A stretch of 64,000 nt of DNA from Methanobacteriota archaeon. Its GTDB lineage: Archaea; Halobacteriota; Methanomicrobia; Methanomicrobiales; Methanoculleaceae. Every line of letters begins with the position of its first letter. Position 1 is the first letter of the stretch. Shown piece after piece: positions 25,245 through 34,680 of the stretch. The translations under genes were made by a program, and so were the position numbers. The stretch spans positions 248,001 through 312,000 of the forward strand of contig JAENYE010000001.1 in NCBI GenBank assembly GCA_016841955.1, given 5' to 3'. Under the pieces are notes generated by a model. The model saw only the letters and a program-made list of their open reading frames with translations, was not told the DNA's origin and searched no databases.

Positions 25245-26075
25245 TCACCACTTCTGGATGAGGGAGAGGAGCATCTTGCGGACCTGGGTGGTCAATTCAC
25301 AGGAGGGGTTTATCTCAAGCGCCTTGTCGGCGCATGCAAGCGCATGCCGGTACATGCCGAGGTGGTAGAGGACGCTGCACTTCATGCTCCATCCGGCGGC
25401 ATACTTCGGATCGATCGCGAGCACCTGGTCAAAACATTCGAGAGCTTTGCGGTACTCCCCGAGCGCATACAGGGCACCGCCCTTCAGGCTCCAGACCCGG
25501 ACGCTCCCGGGATCGTCGGCGATGGCCCTGTCGTAACAGGCGATGGCCTCCTCGTGCCGGTGCCGGAGGAAGTGGGCGTAGCCGAGATCGGTCCAGGCCG
25601 CCACGAAATGGGAGTCGATCAAGAGCACCCGCTCGTAGCAGGCGACCGCATCGTCCAGTCGGTGCATCGCGACGAAGATGCCGCTTCGGTTGTACCAGGC
25701 GACGGCAGAGTCCGGGTTGAGTTCCAGGGCACGGTCGTAGCAGGCGAGCGCCTCCTCGAGCCGGTTGCGGCGCCGGTGCAGCATTCCCCGCGAGACCCAG
25801 GCCGGAGCAAACCCCGGGTCGATCGAGAGTGCTCTCTCCCAGCAGTCCAGCGCATCCTGATCCCTGCCGATGAGATCGAGGAAGACACCCTTGTTATTCC
25901 ACATCTTCACGTTTGCGGGATCTTCTTCGAGCACCCGGTCAAAACAGCCTATAGCCTCGCCGAATCGTCCCTGCTGGGCGAGGGAGACCGCCTTTCTGCT
26001 CACTGTGGTATCGGTGCCGGGACCTTCCCGGTCTTCGGGATCACCCCTGCCGAAGAGCTTTCCTGTAATACTCAT
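25245..26075 (-). CDS. Tetratricopeptide repeat protein
   Basis: 276-residue protein composed of about seven TPR units between residues 28 and 260, seen as repeats of W-x-x-(K/R)G-x-x-x-x-x-x-G-x-x-x-x-AL-x-C-(F/Y)(D/E)(R/K)AL-x-(I/L)(D/N)P. TPRs form a superhelix for protein-protein contacts; the partner is unknown. The start is ATG 26075 or ATG 26084: a GGGGGGA Shine-Dalgarno is better spaced for 26075, and a TATA box (GGTTATATCG on the minus strand, near 26121-26130) supports a short leader. Monocistronic. No signal peptide. Confidence 0.86.
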   Translation of the reverse strand: MSITGKLFGRGDPEDREGPGTDTTVSRKAVSLAQQGRFGEAIGCFDRVLEEDPANVKMWNNKGVFLDLIGRDQDALDCWERALSIDPGFAPAWVSRGMLHRRRNRLEEALACYDRALELNPDSAVAWYNRSGIFVAMHRLDDAVACYERVLLIDSHFVAAWTDLGYAHFLRHRHEEAIACYDRAIADDPGSVRVWSLKGGALYALGEYRKALECFDQVLAIDPKYAAGWSMKCSVLYHLGMYRHALACADKALEINPSCELTTQVRKMLLSLIQKW

Positions 26076-26169
26076 TTCGGACATTCCCCCCGTGGTCACG
26101 CTACTGGTAGCGGGCATACGATATAACCGTTCCCCCGCTCCTGACGATGGCGGACGGGAGAAGCGGTCT

Positions 26170-26643
26170 TCAGGAATGTCTCGTCTTCCCGTTAACCGGG
26201 GATCGCGTTGACCGGGCGGTGCGGCGCCGTACCGCCGGGAGCACCCGCGCCACCCGTCCGGCCCCTCCTTCCCGGCGGAGCTCGGTATGCACCCGGGCGT
26301 GGCAGATGCCGCAGAGGGTAAGCAGGTTGGCCGGGTCGTCGTTCGTGGGATCGCGGTCGAGATGATGGATGTGAAGGTCCCTCTCTCCACCACAGATGGT
26401 GCACCGCTGCCCGTCGCGCTCCAGGATTGAGTTCCGTATCGCTTTCCATCCCTGCAGGGCATACTTCTCCCGCGCCCGGATGGGGGTCGCGAACCGTTCG
26501 CAGTAGACGACGCCTGCGGTCCTCAAGGCGAACGGGCACTGGTAACAGAGCCGGCGGAAACCGTTCCGGTCGGGGTTATCGTTGCAGAGAGGGTTCTGTA
26601 AACGGTCGAATGCGTCCAGGCGCAGCTGGAGGTAGGTGCTCAC
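26170..26643 (-). CDS. HNH endonuclease domain protein
   Basis: 157-residue protein with an HNH nuclease fold. ERDGQRCTICGGERDLHIHHLDRDPTNDDPANLLTLCGICH contains, in pieces, the paired zinc cysteines (CxxC twice), the IHHLD catalytic His and the N-x3-L motif. A second cysteine set lies upstream (NPLCNDNPDRNGFRRLCYQCPF). No intein or group I intron context is seen and no methylase is adjacent, so it may be a stand-alone nuclease. The GTG at 26643 is chosen on protein-like composition; a GTG at 26706, overlapping the stop of the lipoprotein gene, is an alternative. Confidence 0.78.
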   Translation of the reverse strand: MSTYLQLRLDAFDRLQNPLCNDNPDRNGFRRLCYQCPFALRTAGVVYCERFATPIRAREKYALQGWKAIRNSILERDGQRCTICGGERDLHIHHLDRDPTNDDPANLLTLCGICHARVHTELRREGGAGRVARVLPAVRRRTARSTRSPVNGKTRHS

Positions 26644-26702
26644 GATCAAAAGAAGGTAGGTCGCGGGACAGGATAAGGGCTGGGTAACCCCCGTCCCGCG
26701 GA

Positions 26703-27131
26703 TCACGGCATTGTCGGGGTGGGTGTCGCGGGGGTCACTGACGTCCTGCTCCGGTGCAGGACCTCGCCGGTGGTGCTCCGGATCTCGATCTCGATCGCAG
26801 CGCCGTCCGAGGGATCCTGGCGGAGGATAACGAACTCGATAGGGTTGTCACCGGATATGTTCTCGTAGATCACGTTCTCCCGGGTCTCGATCGTCGTTCC
26901 CCAGGAGACATCCTGCTCGATCGTGCAGGTCACGCTGTAGGCTGCCGCCTCATCGGCCTCAGGGATGAAACGGAACACCACGCGGTCGTCGTAGCCCAGC
27001 GTCTCTCCCCGGAAGTCCGGACCCGCCGCCTTTCCTGCGTGAGGCTGCTCCGCGCTGGTGCATCCGGCAGAGAGCAGCACCGCCGCGAGGAACAGGCAAA
27101 CGAGCGATGTGCGTGTCATAGTCGAAGTCAT
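26703..27131 (-). CDS. Small secreted lipoprotein
   Basis: 142-residue protein with an N-terminal hydrophobic segment and a lipobox-like LLSAGC at about residues 20-25, predicting lipid anchoring outside the cytoplasmic membrane. The mature part is acidic, beta-rich and ends in a TP-rich tail (TPATPTPTMP). No known domain recognised. The start is ATG 27131 or 27119; the frame is open to 27158. It overlaps the possible GTG start of the HNH frame by 4 bp. Confidence 0.7.
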   Translation of the reverse strand: MTSTMTRTSLVCLFLAAVLLSAGCTSAEQPHAGKAAGPDFRGETLGYDDRVVFRFIPEADEAAAYSVTCTIEQDVSWGTTIETRENVIYENISGDNPIEFVILRQDPSDGAAIEIEIRSTTGEVLHRSRTSVTPATPTPTMP

Positions 27132-27288
27132 TGTTACCGCTTCCTGTCGGTCCCGCACCCACGGGATACCGGCACCGGAGTGCCTGTGGGTGTGCGTCGT
27201 GAACAGAACGGAGTAATGTTGGTTCCGGAACTTTAAAATGAATTTCGCCGGCGTTTCCGCGGATCCCGGGGAAGGGGACGGCGAAACG

Positions 27289-28122
27289 TCACCCCTTCTT
27301 CTCCTCCTCCCGGTAAGGGATCGGGACGTAGGCGACCGATGGGCGGCGGGGCATCGCCTGCGGGAAGAGGTCCATCAACCGGTAGATCCCGGCGGGCATA
27401 CCGGGGGTGACGGGGAGCCCGAGTTCCCGGGCCTGCTCGAGGGTGATCGGGTAGTCGTGGGTCCATCTCCCCCCCGTGAGCAGGCGTGCCAGGCGGTCCG
27501 CCCGCCCGGCGTCCATCCGGTCCCCGAGCAGGGCGGTTACGAACTCCCGCATCTGGTTCTGGGCCTTCGATGCGATGTCGACCAGGATGAAGGTTTCATC
27601 CTCGATCTCTTCGGGCGGTTTCAGGTGCGGGACCCGCAGGATCGACGCCGCCGGGTACTCCCCGATCCGGGGGTCGACCGGACCGAGCACGGCGTTCTCG
27701 TCCATCGCCACCTCGTCGGCGGCGAGGCAGAGGAGCGTCCCGCCCGACATGGCGTAGTGGGGGACGAATACCGTCACCTTCCCCTTGTGGCGCCGGAGCG
27801 CCATCGCGATCTGCTCGGACGAGAGGACCAGGCCGCCGGGGGTGTGGACGATGAAGTCGATCGGCATCTCCGGCGGGGTGAGCCGGATCGCCCGGAGAAC
27901 ATCTTCGGAGTCGTTGATGTCGATATAACGATAGAACGGGATACCCAGAAAGGCGACCCGCTCCTGCCGGTGGATAAGGGCGATGACCCGGGTTCGGCGC
28001 TCGCCTTCGAGGTCCCGGATCGCCCGCAGGCGGCGGGCCCGGATCATCTGCTGCTGGATGACCGGCACCGCAAAGATGAGGAGGAGGAAGGCGGCCAGCA
28101 GCACGGTCCAGATATCGGGCAT
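27289..28122 (-). CDS. Membrane-anchored Clp-fold serine protease (SDH_sah family)
   Basis: 277-residue protein with one N-terminal transmembrane helix (residues ~5-25) and a Clp/crotonase-fold domain. Key stretches: IDFIVHTPGGLVLSSEQIA (oxyanion glycine loop), VPHYAMSGGTLLCLAADEV (nucleophile Ser in MSGG) and GPVDPRIGEYPAASIL. This matches serine dehydrogenase-like proteinases (SDH_sah, PF01972) of archaea. It probably cleaves membrane or misfolded proteins at the cytoplasmic face. ATG 28122 is preferred; an in-frame GTG lies at 28140. It is co-directional with dinB upstream, 75 bp apart. Confidence 0.86.
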   Translation of the reverse strand: MPDIWTVLLAAFLLLIFAVPVIQQQMIRARRLRAIRDLEGERRTRVIALIHRQERVAFLGIPFYRYIDINDSEDVLRAIRLTPPEMPIDFIVHTPGGLVLSSEQIAMALRRHKGKVTVFVPHYAMSGGTLLCLAADEVAMDENAVLGPVDPRIGEYPAASILRVPHLKPPEEIEDETFILVDIASKAQNQMREFVTALLGDRMDAGRADRLARLLTGGRWTHDYPITLEQARELGLPVTPGMPAGIYRLMDLFPQAMPRRPSVAYVPIPYREEEKKG

Positions 28123-28215
28123 ACCGGGAGCGTAATGCACACACCACGTAAAGAACGTTCGCCCGGCTCCACCAGCCGCGGAATAATAGCCACAGGATTT
28201 GCTGACAATTCCCCT

Positions 28216-29301
28216 TCAGGGGGAGAGAAACTCGTCGATCAACGCCTGCCGGGTGCGGCCGCCCTCGAGCGCCGATAGCCTGACCCCGAGGAGCCGGACG
28301 TCCGTGCCGTTGAGGAACGGCAGGAGCAGGGCGGATGCGGCCCGCCGGATCATCGCGGGGTCCGCGGTGAACCGCTCCAGCGTCCGGGACCGGGTATGCG
28401 TCTCAAACCCGCGATACCTGACCTTGACCGTGACGGTACGGCACCGGAGACCGTCGGCGGCAAGCGTCTCCGTGACAACGTCCGCAAGTTCGGCGAGGGT
28501 CCCGGAGAGGACGGACGGGTCGGCGGTATCCTCATCGAACGTCGTCTCCCGGGAGATGGATTTGCACCCCTCCCTGCCCTGCACCTCCCCCTCATCGATG
28601 CCCCGGGCGAGACGGTGCATCAGGACGCCGGATCTCCCCAACCAGGCGATGATGTCCTGGACGTCGCGGCATGCAAGGTCGCCGATGGTCAGGATGCCCA
28701 TCCGCCGGAGGTCCTCGCGAGTCTTCTTTCCGACACCGGGCATCTTTCCCACCGGCAGGGGGGCGAGGAACCCCGCGACCTCGTCCGGGCGGACGACCGT
28801 CAGTCCGTCGGGTTTACGGTAGTCGGAGGCAATCTTTGCCACGGCCTTGCCCGGGGCGACGCCGACCGAGCAGGTGAGCCCCGCCTCTTCGTGGATCTCC
28901 CGCTTGATTGCGGCGGCAAGCGCCCCCGCTGCCGGGAAACTGCCGGCATCGCTGACGTCGAGATAGGCCTCGTCGATGCTCACCTGTTCGAACCGGCCGG
29001 CGTGCCGGCGCAGGACTGTCATGATCTCCCCCGAGACCCGGATGTAGAACGAGCGGTCCACCGGGAGGTAGACGCCGTGCGGGCAGAGGTCATACGCCCG
29101 GGAGATGGGCATGCCGGAGTGGACTTTGTAGCGACGGGCCTCGTAGGAGCAGGTGCTCACAACCCCCCGGCCCGTTCCTCCCTTCGGGTCGGCGCCCACG
29201 ATCACCGGCCTCCCGGCAAGAGAGGGGTTGCGGCGGACCTCCACGGAGGCGAAGAAGCTGTCCATATCCACGTGCATGATGATCCGACCGCCGGTCGCCA
29301 C
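28216..29301 (-). CDS. dinB: DNA polymerase IV (Y-family, Dpo4/Dbh type)
   Basis: 361-residue translesion polymerase. Palm-domain metal sites are visible as HVDMDSFFASVE (residues ~10-21) and SIDEAYLDV (~109-117), with YEARRYKVHSGMP for the fingers loop and a thumb HhH (GKMPGVGKKTREDLRRMGI near 186). The C-terminal little-finger domain runs to the end. The sequence ends in ALIDEFLSP, without a canonical PCNA box such as QxxLxxFF, though RQALIDEFL may serve. Likely role: bypass of DNA lesions. Upstream is a repeat-filled intergenic region; no operator was recognised. Confidence 0.95.
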   Translation of the reverse strand: MATGGRIIMHVDMDSFFASVEVRRNPSLAGRPVIVGADPKGGTGRGVVSTCSYEARRYKVHSGMPISRAYDLCPHGVYLPVDRSFYIRVSGEIMTVLRRHAGRFEQVSIDEAYLDVSDAGSFPAAGALAAAIKREIHEEAGLTCSVGVAPGKAVAKIASDYRKPDGLTVVRPDEVAGFLAPLPVGKMPGVGKKTREDLRRMGILTIGDLACRDVQDIIAWLGRSGVLMHRLARGIDEGEVQGREGCKSISRETTFDEDTADPSVLSGTLAELADVVTETLAADGLRCRTVTVKVRYRGFETHTRSRTLERFTADPAMIRRAASALLLPFLNGTDVRLLGVRLSALEGGRTRQALIDEFLSP

Positions 29302-30097
29302 TCTATGTACTCCTCCCTCCGGTCTCTTGCGGTAGTGTTGGAAGTCCGGCGATATAGGGGGTTTGGTGGGTGTGGGAGATTTTGAAGTGGTACTGAGAGG
29401 AGGCAGTTACAGGGGCTGGTGGGAGGTGTGGATATGTCCTGCTATTGACCGATCCTCATAAACAGACCCCCACCGGGCTGCTCACCTGGGGTACTCGTGT
29501 CTCTGCTCTTTGGCTAGTCGCATCCCGCAAGCCGCTCTCTGGGACATTGCAACCCCGTCCACGGCTTTCCACCGGATATCGCCATGAGGGGGGTGGGGAC
29601 AGGGGAGGGGGGATGCTCCCCCCTCCCCGTCAGCCCCTCCCCCCTCATGGCGATATCCCCACGGTCCACTGTACGGGGATTGTCCCTCGCCTCTGAAGTT
29701 CCTTCGGTCGCAATCGAAGGGCTTTGAACTTCCTGGACTCGCATTTTACGACAGTCGTCACTTGCGCATTTGGCGGTTTCTCCAACCTCGCTCATCTGGT
29801 GGAACACACCCGGGGCACCGTTTCTCAAACTCCATCCCCTCGCGAAGCGCATCGCAACACCGACTTCTCCGACACCCCCCGCGCGCCTCCCGGAGGCCGG
29901 GGCGGGCGGCTCAGGGGTGGAAACGCCGGCAGACGCGATAAAACGAGATAAAAACAGCAGACTTTGTGGTACGGATTTACGGCCAGATAATACGTGGGCG
30001 AGTGAGAACCACTCGCTCCACCAACTCCAGCTGATCGGCAGGAATGTTTGCGATCACGGATGTGAGGACGTGCAAATAAAAGGGGTTATGGAGGAGT
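29302..30097. other. 796-bp intergenic region between mcrA end and dinB start
   Basis: No credible gene is seen on either strand. The region contains the G-run palindromic element copy B (29574-29679). On the minus strand just after mcrA the sequence CCCCTTTTATTTG (near 30072-30085) is T-rich and may help terminate the mcr transcript. The rest shows no recognisable RNA gene. Confidence 0.65.
29574..29679 (-). repeat. Dispersed G-run palindromic element, copy B
   Basis: A perfect 20-bp inverted repeat (29574-29593 with 29639-29658, starting GGATATCGCCATGAGG) encloses a perfect GGGGAGGGGGG/CCCCCCTCCCC hairpin (29602-29628). The flank TCCACTGTAC is the complement of the GTACASTGGA flank of copies A and C, so this copy is inverted. 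A match to the outer arm of copy A (CCACGG-x-TTTCCAC) precedes it near 29559-29572. Confidence 0.85.
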
Positions 30098-31804
30098 TTA
30101 CCGGGCCGGTATGATGAGCGAACGCTCGCCGGCGGGCATGAACTCGCGGATTGCACCCTTCGCGAACTCGCGGCGGGGCTCGGCGAAGTCGAACTTCAGG
30201 CTCGGGTCGGCGAAGCAGACCTTCACCAGCGGGCTGTAGCAGAACGCGTCGCCGCGTCCGTAGTGAGAACTGCCGACGATGGCGGCGTACTCGCCCTGGT
30301 GACCGACGTTCATCGCGTAGTTCGGGTAGTTCGGGCCACGCAGTTCTCCCATCAGACCACGGTCGGACACCATGGAGAGCGAGTTCGCGGAACCGCACTG
30401 GTCCTGCAGGTCGTAGCCGAAGAAGCCGAGACGCGACCATCCGTCCTTGTGCAGGAGCATGGAGAGGTACCAGGCATTCAGACCGGCGTTGGAGTTGCCG
30501 GTCGTGATGGAGGTCGTGAGACCGGACGCGGCGGCGATGACACCGGCACGCTGGGACCCGCCGAAGTGGTCCTCCATCATGGTCGGGTACTGCTCGTACT
30601 GCTCCATGGCGTTGAGGGTGACCTCGGTGGCGAGATCGTTGACGATCTCCTGGGTCGGCTTGACCTTGTCGCCCGGGCTCGGGTTCTTCCAGTCGACCTT
30701 GTACTTGTCCTTGGCGTAGTCCATGCCGTAGTAGGTGAACTCGTCGAGGATGTTGTCGGTGTAGGCCGCGGTCGCGTACTGCGTGAAGCCGACACCGCCG
30801 GACATGTAGGAGCCGAGCCAGATCTGGTCGAACAGCATGGTTCCGGCGCCGACGACCTCAAGGGAGGCCTTTGCGGGGTCGTTGGGGTACTTCCGGTTCG
30901 CCTGGATGATATCGGAGAAGACACCGAACATGATGCCACCGGGCTCGTTCGGGCCACGGGCACGCCGGGCGGGCAGGTGGGACGCCATCTGGATGACGCC
31001 TGCGTGCTTCGCGGCGTAGGAGAGGTCGGCGACGGCCGCTTCGCCGGCGCACATGCGGTAGGCGGCGATGAAGGACATACCGATCTGCATCGCAGACCAC
31101 CGGGAGGTCGTTCCACCGTCACAGGTCCGGGAGACCGTGGTCGGGATGTGGATCGCCTGCCAGAGGGACTTTCCTACGGCAGCGGAGAGCGCCTCGGCCT
31201 GCTTCGCGGGGAAGAGCTTCTCGACGTCGAGGACGAACTGGGGCTCGAGGTCGTCGGCGAGTTCCTGGTCGCCGGTGAAGACCTTGACGTAACAGTCGTC
31301 GACGAGGCCGGGGTGGGTCTCGACCATGTGCTCCTGGACGACGGCGCCGCCGGGCATGGCGTGGTTCAGGATGTGGAGGTACTCGTTGATCGTCTCGGGG
31401 GTGACCTCCTTGCCCAGACGCTTCTGCAGGGTCTGGTGGGCGAGGTCCATCCCGACAATGACGGTCCTCCTGATGTCGTCCCACATCTGCTGCATCGCAG
31501 CGTTGTTGACGAAGTGCAGGTCGTCACCCTCGACGAAGACGCCGGTGTTGGAGACCTCGTAGGTCATCAGCTGGCGCTGGCCCATCGGGATGCCGCCCAG
31601 GTGGCAGCGCTCGGGGTCATACATGGAGACACCGCGGTCCATCTCGACGGCGCGGCTCGCCTTCATGAACTCCATCTTACGGGGAGACTGGCGGACGCCG
31701 TTGAACTTGTAGAACTCGGCGGTCTCTGACTCGACGTCCTGTCCCTGGAACTTCTCCTTGAGCGCCTTCAGGAACAGTTTCTGGGATCTCTCAATCTTTG
31801 CCAT
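30098..31804 (-). CDS. mcrA: Methyl-coenzyme M reductase alpha subunit
   Basis: 568-residue catalytic subunit of MCR, which makes methane from methyl-CoM and coenzyme B at a nickel F430 site in the cytoplasm. Residue contexts of known modifications are kept: SYAAKHAG (methyl-His), [14 protein letters not shown] (methyl-Arg), GFTQYA (F430-binding and methyl-Gln region), and [17 protein letters not shown] (thioglycine and methyl-Cys). The start ATG 31804 has GAGGAGTGA upstream and lies 5 bp after mcrG. It is the last gene of mcrBDGA. Modifying enzymes are not encoded nearby. Full length. Confidence 0.99.
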   Translation of the reverse strand: MAKIERSQKLFLKALKEKFQGQDVESETAEFYKFNGVRQSPRKMEFMKASRAVEMDRGVSMYDPERCHLGGIPMGQRQLMTYEVSNTGVFVEGDDLHFVNNAAMQQMWDDIRRTVIVGMDLAHQTLQKRLGKEVTPETINEYLHILNHAMPGGAVVQEHMVETHPGLVDDCYVKVFTGDQELADDLEPQFVLDVEKLFPAKQAEALSAAVGKSLWQAIHIPTTVSRTCDGGTTSRWSAMQIGMSFIAAYRMCAGEAAVADLSYAAKHAGVIQMASHLPARRARGPNEPGGIMFGVFSDIIQANRKYPNDPAKASLEVVGAGTMLFDQIWLGSYMSGGVGFTQYATAAYTDNILDEFTYYGMDYAKDKYKVDWKNPSPGDKVKPTQEIVNDLATEVTLNAMEQYEQYPTMMEDHFGGSQRAGVIAAASGLTTSITTGNSNAGLNAWYLSMLLHKDGWSRLGFFGYDLQDQCGSANSLSMVSDRGLMGELRGPNYPNYAMNVGHQGEYAAIVGSSHYGRGDAFCYSPLVKVCFADPSLKFDFAEPRREFAKGAIREFMPAGERSLIIPAR

Positions 31805-31809
31805 TGTAA

Positions 31810-32574
31810 TCACTCCTCTTTCGGCATGAAGCCGTATTTCGTTCTCAGCGAGTGGATACGCTGGACGTACTCGACGTACTCGGTGTCGTCGCGGTAGGCG
31901 GTTCCTACGAGCGAGTGGTAGATCGTCGTGTGGGCCTTGAGCCACTTCTGGTCCATGGGCTTGCCGACGGCAACCGCACGGTCGAGAGGCTCGCCGATCT
32001 GGTTCTTGACGTACTTGACGATGCCGTCCTCCCCGAGGACGTTCCTCTGGAGCATGTCGAACATCATGCCGTCTTCAGCGAGACGGAGCGAGTGGCCGTG
32101 TACGGTCGCACCGCGGATGCCGACGAGAGCGGGGTCGAACATCTCGGTCTCGATAAGTTCCTTGGAGTACTTTTCGAGGTCCCGCTCACGGCACTCGACG
32201 ATCTGACGACCGGAGAGCGTGCCGGGGTCGATGCCGCGGAAGCGGTACATCTCGGTGTAGGTCCGCTGGTAGGGCTGCGAGGGGGCGTTGAACATCGAGT
32301 CCGCGAACTGGATGTAGCGGACGCGGTCGCCGGCCTGTGCACCCTCGGTGGGCTTGACGATCTTGCGCATGGGGCAGTCGGGCTCCTGCTGCTCGGCGAG
32401 CGGCGGGTGAGCGCTCGGGTATGCCGATCCGGGAGCACGGTGGCCGAGGATCAGCACGATGTCCTCATCCGTTACGGAACGAACCTTCTCAAGCTTCTGG
32501 CCTGGGTTCATCTGTTTGCGCCGGTTCTCGGCGACAATCGATGTCCCGGGACCGTACTGGGGCTTGTATGCCAT
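31810..32574 (-). CDS. mcrG: Methyl-coenzyme M reductase gamma subunit
   Basis: 254-residue gamma subunit of the (alpha-beta-gamma)2 MCR complex. The opening [20 protein letters not shown] and the segments [25 protein letters not shown] and [14 protein letters not shown] (F430 pocket) are family hallmarks. GAGGTGA lies about 8 nt before the ATG. The gene follows mcrD after a 90-bp AT-richer gap, where other methanogens may carry mcrC, and precedes mcrA by 5 bp. Confidence 0.98.
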   Translation of the reverse strand: MAYKPQYGPGTSIVAENRRKQMNPGQKLEKVRSVTDEDIVLILGHRAPGSAYPSAHPPLAEQQEPDCPMRKIVKPTEGAQAGDRVRYIQFADSMFNAPSQPYQRTYTEMYRFRGIDPGTLSGRQIVECRERDLEKYSKELIETEMFDPALVGIRGATVHGHSLRLAEDGMMFDMLQRNVLGEDGIVKYVKNQIGEPLDRAVAVGKPMDQKWLKAHTTIYHSLVGTAYRDDTEYVEYVQRIHSLRTKYGFMPKEE

Positions 32575-32664
32575 TTTCCATTCACCTCAAAGTGATTGAT
32601 ATCTTATCCATTTCCTGTCTTGAATGAGTTTCAGCCATATTTCCGGAATTCTGCGTGCCTGCGG

Positions 32665-33135
32665 TCACTGTTCCTTCCGGATGACCACCGGGCCTTCCCC
32701 GTTCCGGGGGTCCGCAAGGCCGATGAGCGTTGTATCGGCGTCGGGCCCATACTTCGCGTAGTCCACGAGCGTCGGGGCGGTCTTCATGAACCTGCCCTCC
32801 TGGAGCCGGTAGGGGAACTCCACAAAGAAGCCGTCGCAGTGCGACCGGATCTCCTCGATGACGGAAGCGTCCTCGACCTCCAGGATAACCTCACCCACCT
32901 GGATCGAGAGCGCGATCTCGGCATCGCCGACGTGGATCGCTCTTCGATCGGAGTGCGGGTTCGGGCTTCCCCGTGCCGGGCCGTATGGGACTTTCTTTGG
33001 CAGGCCGGGGCCGTGGATCATCATCCGGCGGATGCCGGCGATGCCGGCAAGCATATTGAGCAGGCGTTCGGCGGTCCGGGGCTTGAGCATCCGTATGGGC
33101 ACAATCCTGACCTGCGGAAATGCGGCGTTCGTCAT
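32665..33135 (-). CDS. mcrD: Methyl-coenzyme M reductase operon protein D
   Basis: 156-residue accessory protein, not part of mature MCR; thought to act in assembly or delivery of F430. Recognised by RIVPIRMLKPRTAERLLNML, MMIHGPGLP, VPYGPARG and RRAIHVGD-like stretches in order. The start ATG 33135 lies 16 bp after the mcrB stop; the frame upstream of it overlaps mcrB antisense-free sequence and is not protein-like. McrC, which normally follows McrD in mcrBDCGA operons, is absent. Confidence 0.93.
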   Translation of the reverse strand: MTNAAFPQVRIVPIRMLKPRTAERLLNMLAGIAGIRRMMIHGPGLPKKVPYGPARGSPNPHSDRRAIHVGDAEIALSIQVGEVILEVEDASVIEEIRSHCDGFFVEFPYRLQEGRFMKTAPTLVDYAKYGPDADTTLIGLADPRNGEGPVVIRKEQ

Positions 33136-33151
33136 TCGAATCTCTGCTCGC

Positions 33152-34456
33152 TCAGGCTCCGTTCGCGATCTGGTTGATCGGCTTGTTGAAGACGTCGATC
33201 TTACCGTACGTTTCGGCGAAGAGCTTGGAGGTGCTCTCGGGCGAGAACATCTGGGTTCCGGCGTCGAGTGCTGCCGCAGCGACCACGCACGGGATAGCCA
33301 CACCGTTTGCGTGGCGGGTCACGACGTGGTTGCCGTTGAAGATACCGGGGCCGCCACCGCCGTAGATCGAGTGGCTGAAGAACGAGAACCCGACAGCGGT
33401 ACCCATCACACGGCCGTAGTCGGTGCTCGGGAGACCGGTCTCGTGCTCAAGCAGGTCGTTGAAGTACAGGAGTGTCGCGGAGACCGCCTGGGCGAACCGT
33501 CCGGCACCACAGTTGACGATAGTGGCCGCCATGGTTCCCGCAGCGGCGTAGGCGTTCCAGAGCATGGGGTCCTTCGTGTCGTAGAACTGGAAGTACCCGC
33601 CCTTCTTGCCGGGGACGATGACCTTGTCCTCGATGGCGCGCTCGACCAGGCTCTGGACGACCGTACCGACGGTTCCGGTCTCGCCATTTGCCTTGACGAG
33701 GTCGTAGACCATGTTGTTCGCGTTCAGGCCCTGGTAAGCGTAGGCGAGCAGCTGGGCGCGCTCGAACGGTCCGACGGCGGATCCCATCTCGAAGATACCG
33801 GCGGTCTCAAGCGTGGACGAGAGTGCTGCACCCTGCAGGGCGTTCCTGCCGGTCATCATGACGGTGTGGTTAACCGGGATGTTCCGGAGAGCGTAGCCGA
33901 TACCCTCGTTGTTCTGGGGAATGGTCAGGATCGACGAAACAAGCGCGCCTTCCATATCCTGGGTGTGGGGGTAGCCGCCCCAGCAGGCCGCCTTGACGGT
34001 GGATGCGTTGAAGGCGTCGATGTCGAACTGATCGACGATGGAGAAGGTAGTCGCGGCTGCGACCGAGGTGATCGCGGCATCGTAGGTGGCCGCGTTGACC
34101 AGACGCTTCGTCGGAATCTGGACGAGCAGGAGCTTTCCACCGTTGAATTCCATGATCTCGGTGTCGTCACCCTCCTCGACCTGGATCATCTCCTTGATCT
34201 TGGCGACGATTGCGTCCTTGTTCTCCATGATGGGGAGATCGAGTTCTCTTCCCTTGATCTTGCCCTTTCCAAGCTTGCCAACCTTGAGCGCATCCTGGAT
34301 GCCGCCAAGGTTTACGCTGATCGTCCTCTTGGTCAGGTCGATGATCTTACCTGTGGCCGGGTTAACCAGCGGGCTGATTCTGTCGAGGGTGACGCCGCTC
34401 TTGAGCAGCTTCCCGTCATCAGAATAGAGATCGATTGTTTCCGTGTATTTAGCCAT
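33152..34456 (-). CDS. mcrB: Methyl-coenzyme M reductase beta subunit
   Basis: 434-residue beta subunit of MCR, first gene of the operon. Family landmarks include IDLYSDDGKLLKSGV, FSIVDQFDIDAFNA, MTGRNALQGAALSS and FFSHSIYGGGGPGIFNGNHV near the C-terminus, which lines the coenzyme B channel. ATG 34456 is followed by the known N-terminal MAKYTETIDLY. A leader of at least 100 nt is expected because the nearest TATA-like boxes lie at 34560-34680. Confidence 0.98.
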   Translation of the reverse strand: MAKYTETIDLYSDDGKLLKSGVTLDRISPLVNPATGKIIDLTKRTISVNLGGIQDALKVGKLGKGKIKGRELDLPIMENKDAIVAKIKEMIQVEEGDDTEIMEFNGGKLLLVQIPTKRLVNAATYDAAITSVAAATTFSIVDQFDIDAFNASTVKAACWGGYPHTQDMEGALVSSILTIPQNNEGIGYALRNIPVNHTVMMTGRNALQGAALSSTLETAGIFEMGSAVGPFERAQLLAYAYQGLNANNMVYDLVKANGETGTVGTVVQSLVERAIEDKVIVPGKKGGYFQFYDTKDPMLWNAYAAAGTMAATIVNCGAGRFAQAVSATLLYFNDLLEHETGLPSTDYGRVMGTAVGFSFFSHSIYGGGGPGIFNGNHVVTRHANGVAIPCVVAAAALDAGTQMFSPESTSKLFAETYGKIDVFNKPINQIANGA

Positions 34457-34559
34457 AGTATTTCATCCTTTTACCCTTGTTCAATACGTTCCGTTCATGC
34501 AAGAGACCACGGGGCAAACACCAGCTCCGGATCTCTGAAGGCCGCTACTGCACGTCCCA

Positions 34560-34680
34560 AAAGGGACTATAAGAGTAGAAGGAGAGCTATTAATAAAATT
34601 TGCGAAATAAGGCGGACTTTTTTACATAAAGTAATATTTATATCGATTATATTCCCAATCGGATATTTTAAAATCGAGAT
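34560..34680 (-). promoter_or_regulatory. mcr operon promoter region
   Basis: On the minus strand there are several TATA-like words, ATATAAATAT (34634-34643), AATTTTATTAA (near 34590-34600) and CTCTTATAG (near 34565), set in a locally A/T-rich block of this GC-rich genome. They predict a 5' leader of about 90-190 nt before mcrB. Which one is used cannot be told. Confidence 0.55.

Noticed and set aside
32575-32664. Possible residual mcrC fragment between mcrD and mcrG
   Set aside because: Only 90 bp, no frame with McrC-like motifs; treated as a leader/spacer.
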